Shown piece by piece: positions 22,536-27,701 of a stretch of DNA of 27,701 nucleotides. The first letter of the stretch is position 1. Each line of letters starts with the position of its first letter. Source of the DNA: a virus. Under the pieces are notes generated by a model. That model ran no database searches and was not told the origin of the DNA. It was given only the letters and a program-made list of their open reading frames with translations. The stretch lies in the IMG/VR virus record IMGVR_UViG_3300036876_000106, positions 1-27,701 of that record, one strand, 5' to 3'. The translations under genes and the position numbers were made by a program.

Positions 22536-23085
22536 CGCCAGCCTCCAGATCTTTTTTGTCCAACGCTGCCTTCTCGCTGCTTAACATCGAATGCAGGCCC
22601 TTCAGACTGCGGCCCATTTCACGCAATACCTCATCCTGCCGGTCAAAGCGCTCATAAACTCCTGGAAACTCCTGGGCGGCGTAAATTGCCAATCGCTCAA
22701 CCTGCTCGGCCTGGCGCCCTCCCTGGTCCGCAAGCCTGGTCAACGCATCCGCCGTACGTCCGGTCGCTGCGGCTGAGTCATGCACACTCTGGGCCACCAT
22801 GCCGAAGCTCTCGCGGATCGCCGCCACCATGCCATCGAGGAACTTGCCCGCGACGTAGAGAGCCATCAAGGCGACGATGAACGCCGGCCCCCAAACCTGT
22901 AGCAGCTGGAAACTCCTGTCCGGCTGACTCCGAAAGACCTCGTAAGCTCCCAATGCGACCGACATCCCCGTTGCGCCGCCAAGCGCAACTTTCAGGTGCC
23001 GTAGCCAGCCCGTTCGGAAGCCAGCCTGGACATCCACCCGCTGAGGTCCGACACCGCTCAAATTTAAAGTCGTCACTGTGGCCAT
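22519..23085 (-). CDS. Membrane/coiled-coil protein of the Mu gp25 (DUF2730) position
   Basis: A 188-aa protein from the ATG at 23085, preceded by GAAGGGGAA; a TTG-initiated longer form from 23154 is possible but lacks a ribosome-binding site. Two membrane segments are seen at residues ~33-50 and ~62-83. The remainder is a helical, coiled-coil-type region (RLADQGGRQAEQVERLAIYA, MGRSLKGLHSMLSSEK). DUF2730 proteins have one N-terminal membrane helix and a coiled coil, so this is a longer relative or analogue. Next to lysis genes a role in the envelope is possible, but none is established. Confidence 0.72.
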   Translation of the reverse strand: MATVTTLNLSGVGPQRVDVQAGFRTGWLRHLKVALGGATGMSVALGAYEVFRSQPDRSFQLLQVWGPAFIVALMALYVAGKFLDGMVAAIRESFGMVAQSVHDSAAATGRTADALTRLADQGGRQAEQVERLAIYAAQEFPGVYERFDRQDEVLREMGRSLKGLHSMLSSEKAALDKKDLEAGDGSGT

Positions 23086-23300
23086 TTCCCCTTCAAAAAG
23101 CCGTCCTGCCCCTTTTTGGGGTCCGATCTGGATAAATTTGCGCTTAAAACCCAAAATGCCGGGGCTGTGACCCCCCGTCGTACCCGTTCACTAAAATTCC
23201 ATGTGGGGTAGGGCTTAAATTCATCCTCAGCCCCGTGTCGCGCCTCCTGGCGCGTTTTGCCTTTTTGCCCCCTCCGAGCCTCCCGAGCGCGACGGCTCAC
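23073..23300 (-). CDS. Possible 75-aa basic protein (doubtful)
   Basis: A GTG-initiated frame starting with an Arg-rich stretch (SRRAREARRGQKGKTRQEAR) and ending 13 bases inside the next gene. It could be translationally coupled: a six-codon minigene (ATG at 23317, with GGAG just upstream) ends in TGA at 23299-23297, overlapping this GTG as GTGA. Against it are the odd composition, the lack of a recognisable fold, and several hairpins in the DNA (CCCCTTTTTGGGG at 23110-23122; CGCGCC-TCCT-GGCGCG at 23239-23254), which suggest a non-coding gap. The gap 23086-23334 otherwise holds no gene. Confidence 0.3.
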   Translation of the reverse strand: MSRRAREARRGQKGKTRQEARHGAEDEFKPYPTWNFSERVRRGVTAPAFWVLSANLSRSDPKKGQDGFLKGKWPQ

Positions 23301-23334
23301 TCATCGTTTCCGTCCATCGAACTCCAGTCTCCAG

Positions 23335-23418
23335 TCAAAACGGAATCCGGCTTACCAGCCATCCGGCCAGGCCGAATCCCAAGCCTGTCCAAACCCAGTT
23401 CCATAACTCCTGTTTCAT
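23335..23418 (-). CDS. 27-aa membrane microprotein
   Basis: A very short gene encoding MKQELWNWVWTGLG and continuing to a C-terminus SRIPF, mostly a single membrane helix (VWTGLGFGLAGWLV). The ATG at 23418 has a strong GGAGG ribosome-binding site six bases upstream and overlaps the stop of the preceding gene as ATGA, which strongly supports translation. In this place, just behind the lysis genes, a lysis modulator or envelope-acting peptide is possible (inference); no family is recognised. Confidence 0.65.
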   Translation of the reverse strand: MKQELWNWVWTGLGFGLAGWLVSRIPF

Positions 23419-23684
23419 AGCGCCTCCACTAAGCCGCGAATCCTGTTCTGCACATTGCCTTCAGTTCTCCAGAGAGGCCGCTTTGTGCAAGTGATAATCA
23501 GCTTCTGCTCTGCTTCGGTGTATAGCCACTCGATCTCCATCGAATCGCCCGAGGCATGTCCCGCCGAGGCGTACCCCAAACTCTCAGAGCAACTCATCTT
23601 GTCTGCCTGCGCGCGGATGCGGGCGCGGATCTGCAAAAATCTCTTCCGCGTGATCGAGCTAAATGTGGCCGTTACGTTTGCCAT
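23415..23684 (-). CDS. 89-aa hypothetical phage protein
   Basis: Starts MANVTATFSSITRKRFLQI at 23684 with AAAAGG upstream; a longer frame reaching 23789 overlaps the small gene to its right and is not favoured. The first half is a strand plus a basic helix (KRFLQIRARIRAQADKM). The second half has a strand pair (SMEIEWLYTEAEQKLIITC) and ends in a short helix. This alpha/beta layout suggests a small compact fold; I recognise no family. It is coupled to the 27-aa membrane gene that follows. Confidence 0.65.
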   Translation of the reverse strand: MANVTATFSSITRKRFLQIRARIRAQADKMSCSESLGYASAGHASGDSMEIEWLYTEAEQKLIITCTKRPLWRTEGNVQNRIRGLVEAL

Positions 23685-23815
23685 CGGCTTGCCTTTTTCA
23701 GCCGCTGCCAGACCTGGTTGAGTCCGGCAGCGGTAGGTTGGTTGAGTTCCTCGGGTACGCGCCCTCTCCGATACATCCGACTGGAGCAACTGGCAATCCG
23801 AGGCCGTTCGCTCAT
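23672..23815 (-). CDS. Possible 47-aa basic protein
   Basis: Encodes a 47-residue basic peptide starting MSERPRIASCSSRMYRRGR and ending KKASRWQT. The ATG at 23815 lies 13 bases after the Ig-like gene's stop, with GAGAT nine bases upstream, and the stop lies 13 bases inside the following gene, fitting the coupled pattern of this region. There is no domain, and length and composition allow a chance frame. Confidence 0.42.
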   Translation of the reverse strand: MSERPRIASCSSRMYRRGRVPEELNQPTAAGLNQVWQRLKKASRWQT

Positions 23816-23828
23816 TGGTGGTATCTCG

Positions 23829-24170
23829 TTAATTCGGCGTCCCAAAGCTGACACCGAGGCTGGCCGTGCGTCCGGTAGGAGGTGGCGAGGGCGCGGAGAC
23901 GGTCAGCGTGTTACTGCCGCTGAACGTGCTCACTGTGCCGTCGCTATCCGTGACCGCGGCGACCACGTCGACACGGACCGTGCCAGGAGCAATAGCCTTC
24001 AAGGTTGCTGTGCCGTCCGCGTTCGCGGTCAAACTGGCAATCGTCGGATCGGTCACCGACCAGGACGGGTTTGACACGATTGCGCCAGGAGTTGGGGTCA
24101 CGCCGTCCGCCTCAAGCGGTACGGCCGTTGCGGGCACCGATTGTCCGACAAGCAAGGTTACAGGGGCCAT
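23829..24170 (-). CDS. Ig-like (bacterial Ig, Big_2 type) phage protein
   Basis: A 113-aa protein from the ATG at 24170, chosen because GGAG lies seven bases upstream. It starts MAPVTLLVGQSVPATAV, has the Ig core NPSWSVTDPTIASLTANADG and ATLKAIAPGTVRVDV, and ends RTASLGVSFGTPN. This is the Ig-like module common on phage surface proteins, thought to aid weak binding to the cell surface. The same frame is open upstream to an ATG at 24338, four bases behind the stop of the 50-aa membrane gene. That longer form would add a basic segment and a hydrophobic helix (SLILDLCLLFSWFFLPHTLY), so a membrane-anchored version is possible. Confidence 0.75.
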   Translation of the reverse strand: MAPVTLLVGQSVPATAVPLEADGVTPTPGAIVSNPSWSVTDPTIASLTANADGTATLKAIAPGTVRVDVVAAVTDSDGTVSTFSGSNTLTVSAPSPPPTGRTASLGVSFGTPN

Positions 24171-24342
24171 GGATTCTCCAATTCGGATCTTCAGAGTTTT
24201 CGTCCGTTGCGGTTTCAGGCGCTGTTTCCAGCGGCCATAGAGGGTGTGAGGGAGAAAAAACCAGCTGAACAATAAGCAGAGATCCAGAATCAGCGATCTA
24301 AATCGCCGGCCAGTTCGCAGCTGTGTCCTTTCCTCCATGCGG

Positions 24343-24495
24343 TTAAAGTTTCGCCTTGATGGCCGTCTCAATCGCGATCAGCCTGGTTTCGATGGTGGTT
24401 TCCAGACTCTTCACTGCGGCGACGATCTTGCCGTTGAAGACTACGCCCAGAATCACGCCGGTTACGAACACGACAACAAACCAAAAGAAAATCAT
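24343..24495 (-). CDS. 50-aa single-pass membrane protein of the lysis cassette
   Basis: Encodes a protein starting MIFFWFVVVFVTGVILGVVF, a single N-terminal membrane helix, followed by an amphipathic helical tail (VKSLETTIETRLIAIE, ending KAKL). A GAGAGAGGG ribosome-binding site lies just before the ATG at 24495. It directly follows the holin-like gene. Size, topology and position suit an antiholin, a second holin, or another small lysis regulator, but none can be chosen from sequence. Confidence 0.72.
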   Translation of the reverse strand: MIFFWFVVVFVTGVILGVVFNGKIVAAVKSLETTIETRLIAIETAIKAKL

Positions 24496-24507
24496 GTTTT
24501 CCCTCTC

Positions 24508-24825
24508 TCACTGCTGCGCGGGAGGATCTCCCGCCTGTTGTGGGGGCGGACCTTCTCGATCCGCCCGATTCTTATATGCATCTGCGAACTTGTTCACGCC
24601 GTAAAGAGCTGCGCAAATGCCACTGACGTACATGCCTAACTGCCCAACAAAAGCCGTCAACTCCGGAACCGTCACCGCGCCGTGGACCTTCGATAACAGC
24701 GCTGTCATCCACCCTGTCGCAAAGCAGATCACAATCACAACGCAGATCCGGGCATTGCTGATCGTGCCATCCGGCTCGCTCAGCCAGGAGCGGACGAAAG
24801 CCAAGGCTTTGTCGACGACTACCAT
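24508..24825 (-). CDS. Holin-like membrane protein
   Basis: A 105-aa protein from the ATG at 24825 (MVVVDKALAFVRSWL). It has two membrane helices (ARICVVIVICFATGWMTALL and AFVGQLGMYVSGICAALYGV) and a charged, Pro/Gln-rich C-terminus (PPPQQAGDPPAQQ). The number of membrane helices and the charged end fit class II holins. It overlaps the end of the spanin-like gene by seven bases, within the lysis cassette. Its role would be timed opening of the inner membrane to release the endolysin. Confidence 0.75.
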   Translation of the reverse strand: MVVVDKALAFVRSWLSEPDGTISNARICVVIVICFATGWMTALLSKVHGAVTVPELTAFVGQLGMYVSGICAALYGVNKFADAYKNRADREGPPPQQAGDPPAQQ

Positions 24826-25475
24826 TTGCGCCCCGCCACGTATCCCGCGCCCGCGCCAATCACGATCCACTTCGCGGCCGTCAATGTTTTATGAATCCAG
24901 GTGCCACCCTTAGCCGTCTTCTCCCAGGTATCGCGCTGCGCCTCGGTAGCTTTCAACTCTGCGGCCGTGTCCGCAGCCGTCAACGCGCAGGAAGCAAGCT
25001 TGGCTGTATTCTCCTGGCAGCCAATTTCGGCGTTCTGTATCGCTTGGAAATCGGCTGCCGGAACTATGATTTGCTGCTGCGGAACCTTGGCCGAGTCCGC
25101 CACTCCCGGCTGCGCGGGTCCATTTCCCACCGCCGGCGCTGGCGCTGTCTGAATCGTGATGGGCTGCGGCAATGAAGGAATCAGCCTTGAAGTGTCCAGA
25201 ATGATTTGCTGCGGCGTCGCGGGTTTGCTCTTCTGCTGTTCAAGCGCAGCCAGCGTTGTCTTGAGCTGCGCGGCTACCTGCGAGGCATCGCTCTTAGCCG
25301 CGTCAATGCCCTTCTGCTGCGCGGCCGTCTGCGCCTCAGCTTTGATCCGGGATTCGCGCTCCGCGAGCCATTCATAGCCGCCCAGGGCAATCAGGGCAAC
25401 TAACAACGCAATACCAATGCGACGCGGCCACGGCGAGGGCGTAACGAGAGTGGCGGGAACGACCGGTGTGCTCAC
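24819..25475 (-). CDS. Spanin-like (Rz-type) membrane protein with membrane segments at both ends
   Basis: A 218-aa protein from GTG at 25475, which has AGGAGG four bases upstream and overlaps the endolysin stop as GTGA. An N-terminal membrane helix (RIGIALLVALIALGGYEWL) is followed by a helical coiled-coil stretch (ERESRIKAEAQTAAQQKG, AAQLKTTLAALEQQKSK), a Pro/Gln-rich middle, and a second helix region (AADTAAELKATEAQRDTWEK). A last hydrophobic segment (KWIVIGAGAGYVAGRKW) ends the protein. The N-terminal anchor and periplasmic coiled coil are those of inner-membrane spanins (Rz). The C-terminal hydrophobic end is unusual for Rz, and no separate Rz1 lipoprotein gene was found. Confidence 0.65.
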   Translation of the reverse strand: MSTPVVPATLVTPSPWPRRIGIALLVALIALGGYEWLAERESRIKAEAQTAAQQKGIDAAKSDASQVAAQLKTTLAALEQQKSKPATPQQIILDTSRLIPSLPQPITIQTAPAPAVGNGPAQPGVADSAKVPQQQIIVPAADFQAIQNAEIGCQENTAKLASCALTAADTAAELKATEAQRDTWEKTAKGGTWIHKTLTAAKWIVIGAGAGYVAGRKW

Positions 25476-25915
25476 TGGACCTCCTGTCCATGCCACAACT
25501 CAGCTTCAGCCGCGCGGCGTGTCTTCAAAGCGGCAAGCTCTTCCGCGCCGGCGTGATCCCAGCGCAGCAGCTGCTCTACCGCATCGTCGTAGCGGCCGGC
25601 GTTCAGATCTTTGAGCAGGGTTGAGGCAGCCAGACGTTGCGCGCCCAGGTTGAACGTGAAGTCCACCAGCGCATCGAACTGGCCCTGTGTTAGCGGAACC
25701 GTCACCAGGCGCGCAACGGCTTGCTCGGCTGTGCGCAGATCGAAGTTAAGCAACGTCTCGGCCTCAGCCTCGTCAATGCCGTTTGGGAAGCTGTCCGGGC
25801 GCAGAAGCCTGTGGCCATAGCCAATCGTCGGAAATCCAACCGCGTCTTTGTAAACGTGACTGCGGAAACCTTCACTCCGCTTCAACAACGCCATCCCTGC
25901 TGGACTGATTTCCAT
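25472..25915 (-). CDS. Endolysin, T4-lysozyme type (GH24 muramidase)
   Basis: A 147-aa enzyme that hydrolyses the glycan strand of peptidoglycan. Residues 1-35 show the catalytic E-x8-D-x5-T motif: Glu15 in RSEGF, Asp24 in YKDAVG and Thr30 in PTIGYGH. The second lobe has DALVDFTFNLG and AASTLLKDLNAG, both typical. The start at 25915 is supported by GGAAGAG; a longer frame from 25957 is less likely. There is no signal peptide or N-terminal membrane anchor, so it needs the holin for release. It is the first gene after the 230-bp regulatory gap. Confidence 0.95.
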   Translation of the reverse strand: MEISPAGMALLKRSEGFRSHVYKDAVGFPTIGYGHRLLRPDSFPNGIDEAEAETLLNFDLRTAEQAVARLVTVPLTQGQFDALVDFTFNLGAQRLAASTLLKDLNAGRYDDAVEQLLRWDHAGAEELAALKTRRAAEAELWHGQEVQ

Positions 25916-26145
25916 CGCTCTTCTTCCCGAGCCAGCGCAGTCAAAATGGATCGGCATTTCAGCTGCGCTGCACTCGCTCTGGCGCTCCGCACGACGTCCT
26001 TTTTTTCAGAGATGTGCGGAACAATTGAAGCCAGAATAGGGCGCGACTTCGTCGCGCAGTGCGGCAACTGCATTAGCCGATTTATCTGCGATAGATGGAA
26101 TGATGCGCGGTGCGGAGTGCGGCGCGAGATGGGGTGATTGCGAAA
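25916..26145. promoter_or_regulatory. Non-coding region before the lysis/late genes with a GTGCGG motif cluster
   Basis: A 230-bp gap, the likeliest place for the start of late transcription. GTGCGG occurs at 26014, 26059, 26110 and 26117 on the plus strand, and its reverse complement lies in TCCGCAC at 25986-25992, which with 26014-26020 forms an inverted repeat. There is also a strong hairpin, GCGCGACTTCGTCGCGC, at 26041-26057, lacking a T-run and so not a clear terminator. No convincing sigma-70 promoter is visible on the minus strand, which fits activator-dependent late transcription. Mu late genes need the activators Mor and C, but no such gene is in the window. Confidence 0.5.
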
Positions 26146-26754
26146 TTAAAGCAACTTGAGAATATGATCTGGGCGCGTCTGCAACCAATTTCGGCACTGC
26201 GAGCGTAGAGCCTCGTATACGGGGCGTCCAATCCGTTTACGTGGAGGAACGTCGAAATCCATGATGGGCAAAACCGAGCATCCACACATCCAGCCGTTTG
26301 GTGGAAAGATGTCTTCCCAAATCGGGTCATCAGGGCGAGCGATATATTGATCGAGTGAAGAATGCTTCTTGCAGTATCGGGACATACAGTCAAGCTGCCA
26401 ATAAGGAAAATCCTCGTTCGATGACTCTCTGATCTGGTTATATCGATGATACGCGTAGATGTCCAAAACGACGCTAGTGAAGAGGATCTCTGGCCATTTT
26501 CTGGAATCGGTGTTTGGCAGTGCGAATTCATGCCAAGCGGACACGCAATATGGCGCTTCGTCCGAACCGCACCAACGCCTGAAATCTCGTTCCGTTTCAC
26601 CCTTTTTAGCGCTTTCAAGGATGCGCTGAGCAATTATCAGAACTGCATCGGCGCGATAAATTCCATCCCAACGGAGGACTTGTTCCACCATCGAGACTGC
26701 GTGCTGCCCCATGTCATAGTTGGTTTTTAAGTTGGAACTAAATCCTACCATCAC
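26146..26754 (-). CDS. Orphan MuF C-terminal-domain protein in the immunity operon
   Basis: A 202-aa protein (GTG at 26754, or ATG at 26751 if that is used). Residues 89-165 match the core of the head MuF protein at 17746-18549: a Tyr/Arg/Gln helix (AYHRYNQIRES), PYWQ at 117-120, His131 with SSLD, ARPDDPIW, IFPPNGW and a Cys157-x-Cys159 pair followed by SVLPI. The His-to-first-Cys distance (26 residues) is identical in the two proteins. The N-terminal 85 residues are helical and unrelated to the capsid-binding part, and the C-terminus is basic. It is in the wrong place for head assembly, the third gene of the repressor operon. Possible roles: regulation, exclusion, or a moron of the MuF-toxin type. 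Function unknown. Confidence 0.75.
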   Translation of the reverse strand: MMVGFSSNLKTNYDMGQHAVSMVEQVLRWDGIYRADAVLIIAQRILESAKKGETERDFRRWCGSDEAPYCVSAWHEFALPNTDSRKWPEILFTSVVLDIYAYHRYNQIRESSNEDFPYWQLDCMSRYCKKHSSLDQYIARPDDPIWEDIFPPNGWMCGCSVLPIMDFDVPPRKRIGRPVYEALRSQCRNWLQTRPDHILKLL

Positions 26755-26758
26755 GTTC

Positions 26759-27136
26759 TCACTTTCGGAAACCTGACATCGCTTTCTCTGCTTTTGCTGC
26801 TGCCTGATCGGCTATGCCCGCGCGAAGGACAGAAGTTTCAATAGAGTGCGAACTCACTAAGCTTTCAAGCGAGGAGAGCCATTCACGTAGTGCCTTCGCG
26901 GCTTGTGCTTCGGCTAGATTGAGTGATTCCGAATCAAGAGCGTCCAGACAGCCGCGCGCGGCCAGATCAGCTTCTGGAAATGCCCCATTTTGGTAATAAT
27001 CTTCCGCTGTGGAAACGGATGAATAGGCGATTTGGAGCTGTCTGCGAATTTGCCGATGATGATAATTGTTCGCGAACAGACAGCCCACAGCGAGCAAAAC
27101 AATGACTGCGACTAGAATTGCACTCTTTCGCATCAT
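26759..27136 (-). CDS. Membrane-anchored helical protein of the repressor operon
   Basis: A 125-aa protein: a basic start (MMRKSAI), one membrane helix or signal (ILVAVIVLLAVGCLFAN, residues ~6-23), then a ~100-residue helical soluble domain with repeated Ala/Leu/Glu segments (ADLAARGCLDALDSESLNLA). A VGC triplet lies at the end of the hydrophobic segment, but its lipobox is weak. The start overlaps the repressor stop as ATGA, so it is translated with the repressor, possibly in the lysogen. Superinfection exclusion at the membrane is a reasonable guess for a lysogeny-linked membrane gene; no family is recognised. Confidence 0.72.
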   Translation of the reverse strand: MMRKSAILVAVIVLLAVGCLFANNYHHRQIRRQLQIAYSSVSTAEDYYQNGAFPEADLAARGCLDALDSESLNLAEAQAAKALREWLSSLESLVSSHSIETSVLRAGIADQAAAKAEKAMSGFRK

Positions 27137-27630
27137 GCCTTCACTTTCCGGTTTGATGGGCTACGGGCGAGATCAACCATCCTATCCACAATAGAGCAAT
27201 CGCGATGCTTTTCGCCCAGCCAAGAATCATAGACCTTCGATACAATCTCCGCATATTTTTTCTTGGTCAGGATCACGCCTAATTTGTTCGCAGCCGAAGT
27301 GACCGCTTCTAGCACATCAGCCAATAATTCCGGGTCCGTTGCCCTGCACACTTTCTTTTCCGGCGGCTCTCGCTGCTCAAAATAGTTTTCGGGTATTCCC
27401 GCCTGATCGAGAAAAAACAGCTTATCTGATCCTTCGGCAATGCGAGATAGCCTCGCAAATATCTCTGGGGTTGGACGATTTCTGCCAGCCTCCCATTTTG
27501 AAACGCTCGAAGGAATCGTTCCTATCCGGGCAGCAAATGCCGTTTGGCTGTCACCGAACTTGCTCCGCAGTTCTTCAATCCGAGAAGCCGTGACCGGTAC
27601 ATCGTTCTTTTTCTTCGGTTTAGGCGGCAT
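27133..27630 (-). CDS. XRE-family (Cro/CI-type) repressor
   Basis: A 165-aa protein. A basic N-terminal arm (PPKPKKKNDVP) precedes a helix-turn-helix domain at residues ~14-70: SRIEELRSKFGDSQTAFAAR, SSVSKWEAGRNRPTPE, ARLSRIAEG. The C-terminal ~90 residues are helical (LLADVLEAVTSAANKLGVIL) and probably dimerise; no Ser/Lys peptidase pair of the LexA/CI type is seen. The start at 27630 has AAGGGA upstream. It faces away from a divergent promoter whose -10 region lies inside a 33-bp dyad, so it is the likely prophage repressor, with that dyad as operator. Confidence 0.87.
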   Translation of the reverse strand: MPPKPKKKNDVPVTASRIEELRSKFGDSQTAFAARIGTIPSSVSKWEAGRNRPTPEIFARLSRIAEGSDKLFFLDQAGIPENYFEQREPPEKKVCRATDPELLADVLEAVTSAANKLGVILTKKKYAEIVSKVYDSWLGEKHRDCSIVDRMVDLARSPSNRKVKA

Positions 27631-27641
27631 ATATTTTTCCC

Positions 27642-27671
27642 TTGACAGGTTGTGGAAGTGTGCATTATGCT
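27642..27671 (+). promoter_or_regulatory. Divergent early promoter
   Basis: On the plus strand a perfect -35 TTGACA (27642-27647) is followed, after 17 bases, by TTATGC (27665-27670), or after 18 bases by TATGCT (27666-27671). It points right, towards genes outside the window, and is overlapped by the operator dyad. It is the expected early promoter of a lambdoid or Mu-type switch. Confidence 0.7.
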
Positions 27672-27682
27672 CAGTTTCACAA
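27650..27682. promoter_or_regulatory. 33-bp operator dyad overlapping the early promoter
   Basis: The sequence is symmetric about base 27666, with 13 of 16 base pairs complementary: an inner perfect GCAT-T-ATGC and an outer TTGTGGAA / TTTCACAA. It covers the -10 and part of the spacer of the rightward promoter and lies 20 bp upstream of the repressor ATG. A dimeric XRE repressor bound here would block the early promoter and could also control its own gene. Confidence 0.7.
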
Positions 27683-27698
27683 TGCCGGGAGGTTCACC

Positions 27699-27701
27699 TT
27701 G
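27699..27701 (+). CDS. Start of a rightward early gene (first codon only)
   Basis: A TTG at the last three bases of the window follows GGGAGG (27687-27692) with a 6-base spacer, an excellent Shine-Dalgarno, downstream of the divergent promoter. An ATG at 27682-27684 is possible but has no ribosome-binding site. In Mu the gene here is a Cro/Ner-type regulator, but its identity cannot be read from three bases. Confidence 0.4.

Larger units (their letters stand above)
237..27701. mobile_element. Mu-related prophage (structural, lysis and immunity part; continues past the right edge)
   Basis: A continuous leftward array contains terminase, DUF935 portal, MuF head protein, Mu I-type protease, DUF2190 decoration protein, capsid, DUF1320, gpG-like, DUF1834, tail tube, tape measure, tail tip, fibre, endolysin and holin genes, with an XRE repressor and a divergent promoter at the far right. 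The gene order from gp27/gp28 through gp37 follows the Mu/B3/D3112 group. The tail part lacks sheath and baseplate genes. The left boundary lies between the arsC promoter region and the fibre gene and is approximate. The right boundary and the early region are outside the window. The transposable lifestyle is inferred from the head-gene relatives, as no transposase is visible. Confidence 0.9.

Noticed and set aside
23239-23260. Rho-independent terminator on the plus strand (CGCGCC-TCCT-GGCGCG then TTTT)
   Set aside because: The shape is right, but there is no plus-strand gene upstream for it to end; kept only as a hairpin in the gap.
26082-26633. A 183-aa minus-strand frame overlapping the orphan MuF gene
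   Set aside because: It runs in another frame of a gene with clear domain homology, has Ser/Arg-rich shadow composition and no ribosome-binding site.
1-27701. CRISPR array, tRNA or rRNA genes
   Set aside because: No regularly spaced repeats and no tRNA- or rRNA-like sequence were noticed on either strand by eye; a tRNA scan was not run.

Overview
The window is almost entirely one side of an integrated, Mu-related prophage, with a fragment of host chromosome at its left edge. Bases 1-71 are the start of a leftward low-molecular-weight phosphatase/arsenate reductase gene (Cys-Thr-Gly-Asn-Ser-Ala-Arg-Ser loop), cut by the window edge. Everything from about 237 to 27630 is leftward phage-type coding, tightly packed with 1-17 bp overlaps. 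The host is probably a moderately high-GC Gram-negative soil bacterium. The style of the Ig-like repeats in the tail proteins resembles Acidobacteriota, but that is a judgement from memory and not a search result.

Read in the direction of transcription (right to left), the layout is as follows. (1) An immunity region: a promoter with a 33-bp dyad pointing right towards early genes outside the window; then, leftward, an XRE repressor, a membrane-anchored protein and a second, orphan MuF-type protein. (2) A 230-bp non-coding stretch with repeated GTGCGG motifs. (3) A lysis cassette: GH24 endolysin, spanin-like protein, holin-like protein and a 50-aa membrane protein. (4) An Ig-like protein and a run of very small coupled genes. 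(5) The Mu-type packaging and head block: DUF2730-like protein, gp26-like protein, zinc-ribbon protein, small and large terminase, DUF935 portal, MuF head protein, Mu I-type protease/scaffold, DUF2190 decoration protein, major capsid protein. (6) Connector and tail-completion genes: gp35-like, gp36-like (DUF1320), gpG-like, gp37-like (DUF1834). (7) A long, probably non-contractile tail: tail tube, terminator, chaperone, zinc-ribbon protein, 1096-aa tape measure, distal tail protein with a carbohydrate-binding-like domain, a lambda gpL-like four-cysteine protein, a 1029-aa tail-tip protein and a repeat-containing fibre.

No sheath, baseplate-wedge or tube-spike gene is visible. The phage is therefore best read as a Mu-type head on a siphovirus tail, as in Pseudomonas B3/D3112. 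The transposase and other early genes, if present, lie to the right of the window.

The least explained parts are: the repressor-linked operon that carries a MuF-domain protein unattached to any head gene; an in-frame 57-codon Ig-like coding stretch after the fibre's amber stop; a Shine-Dalgarno-sequestering structure behind an internal terminator in the tail operon; and a chain of coupled micro-genes between the lysis and packaging blocks.
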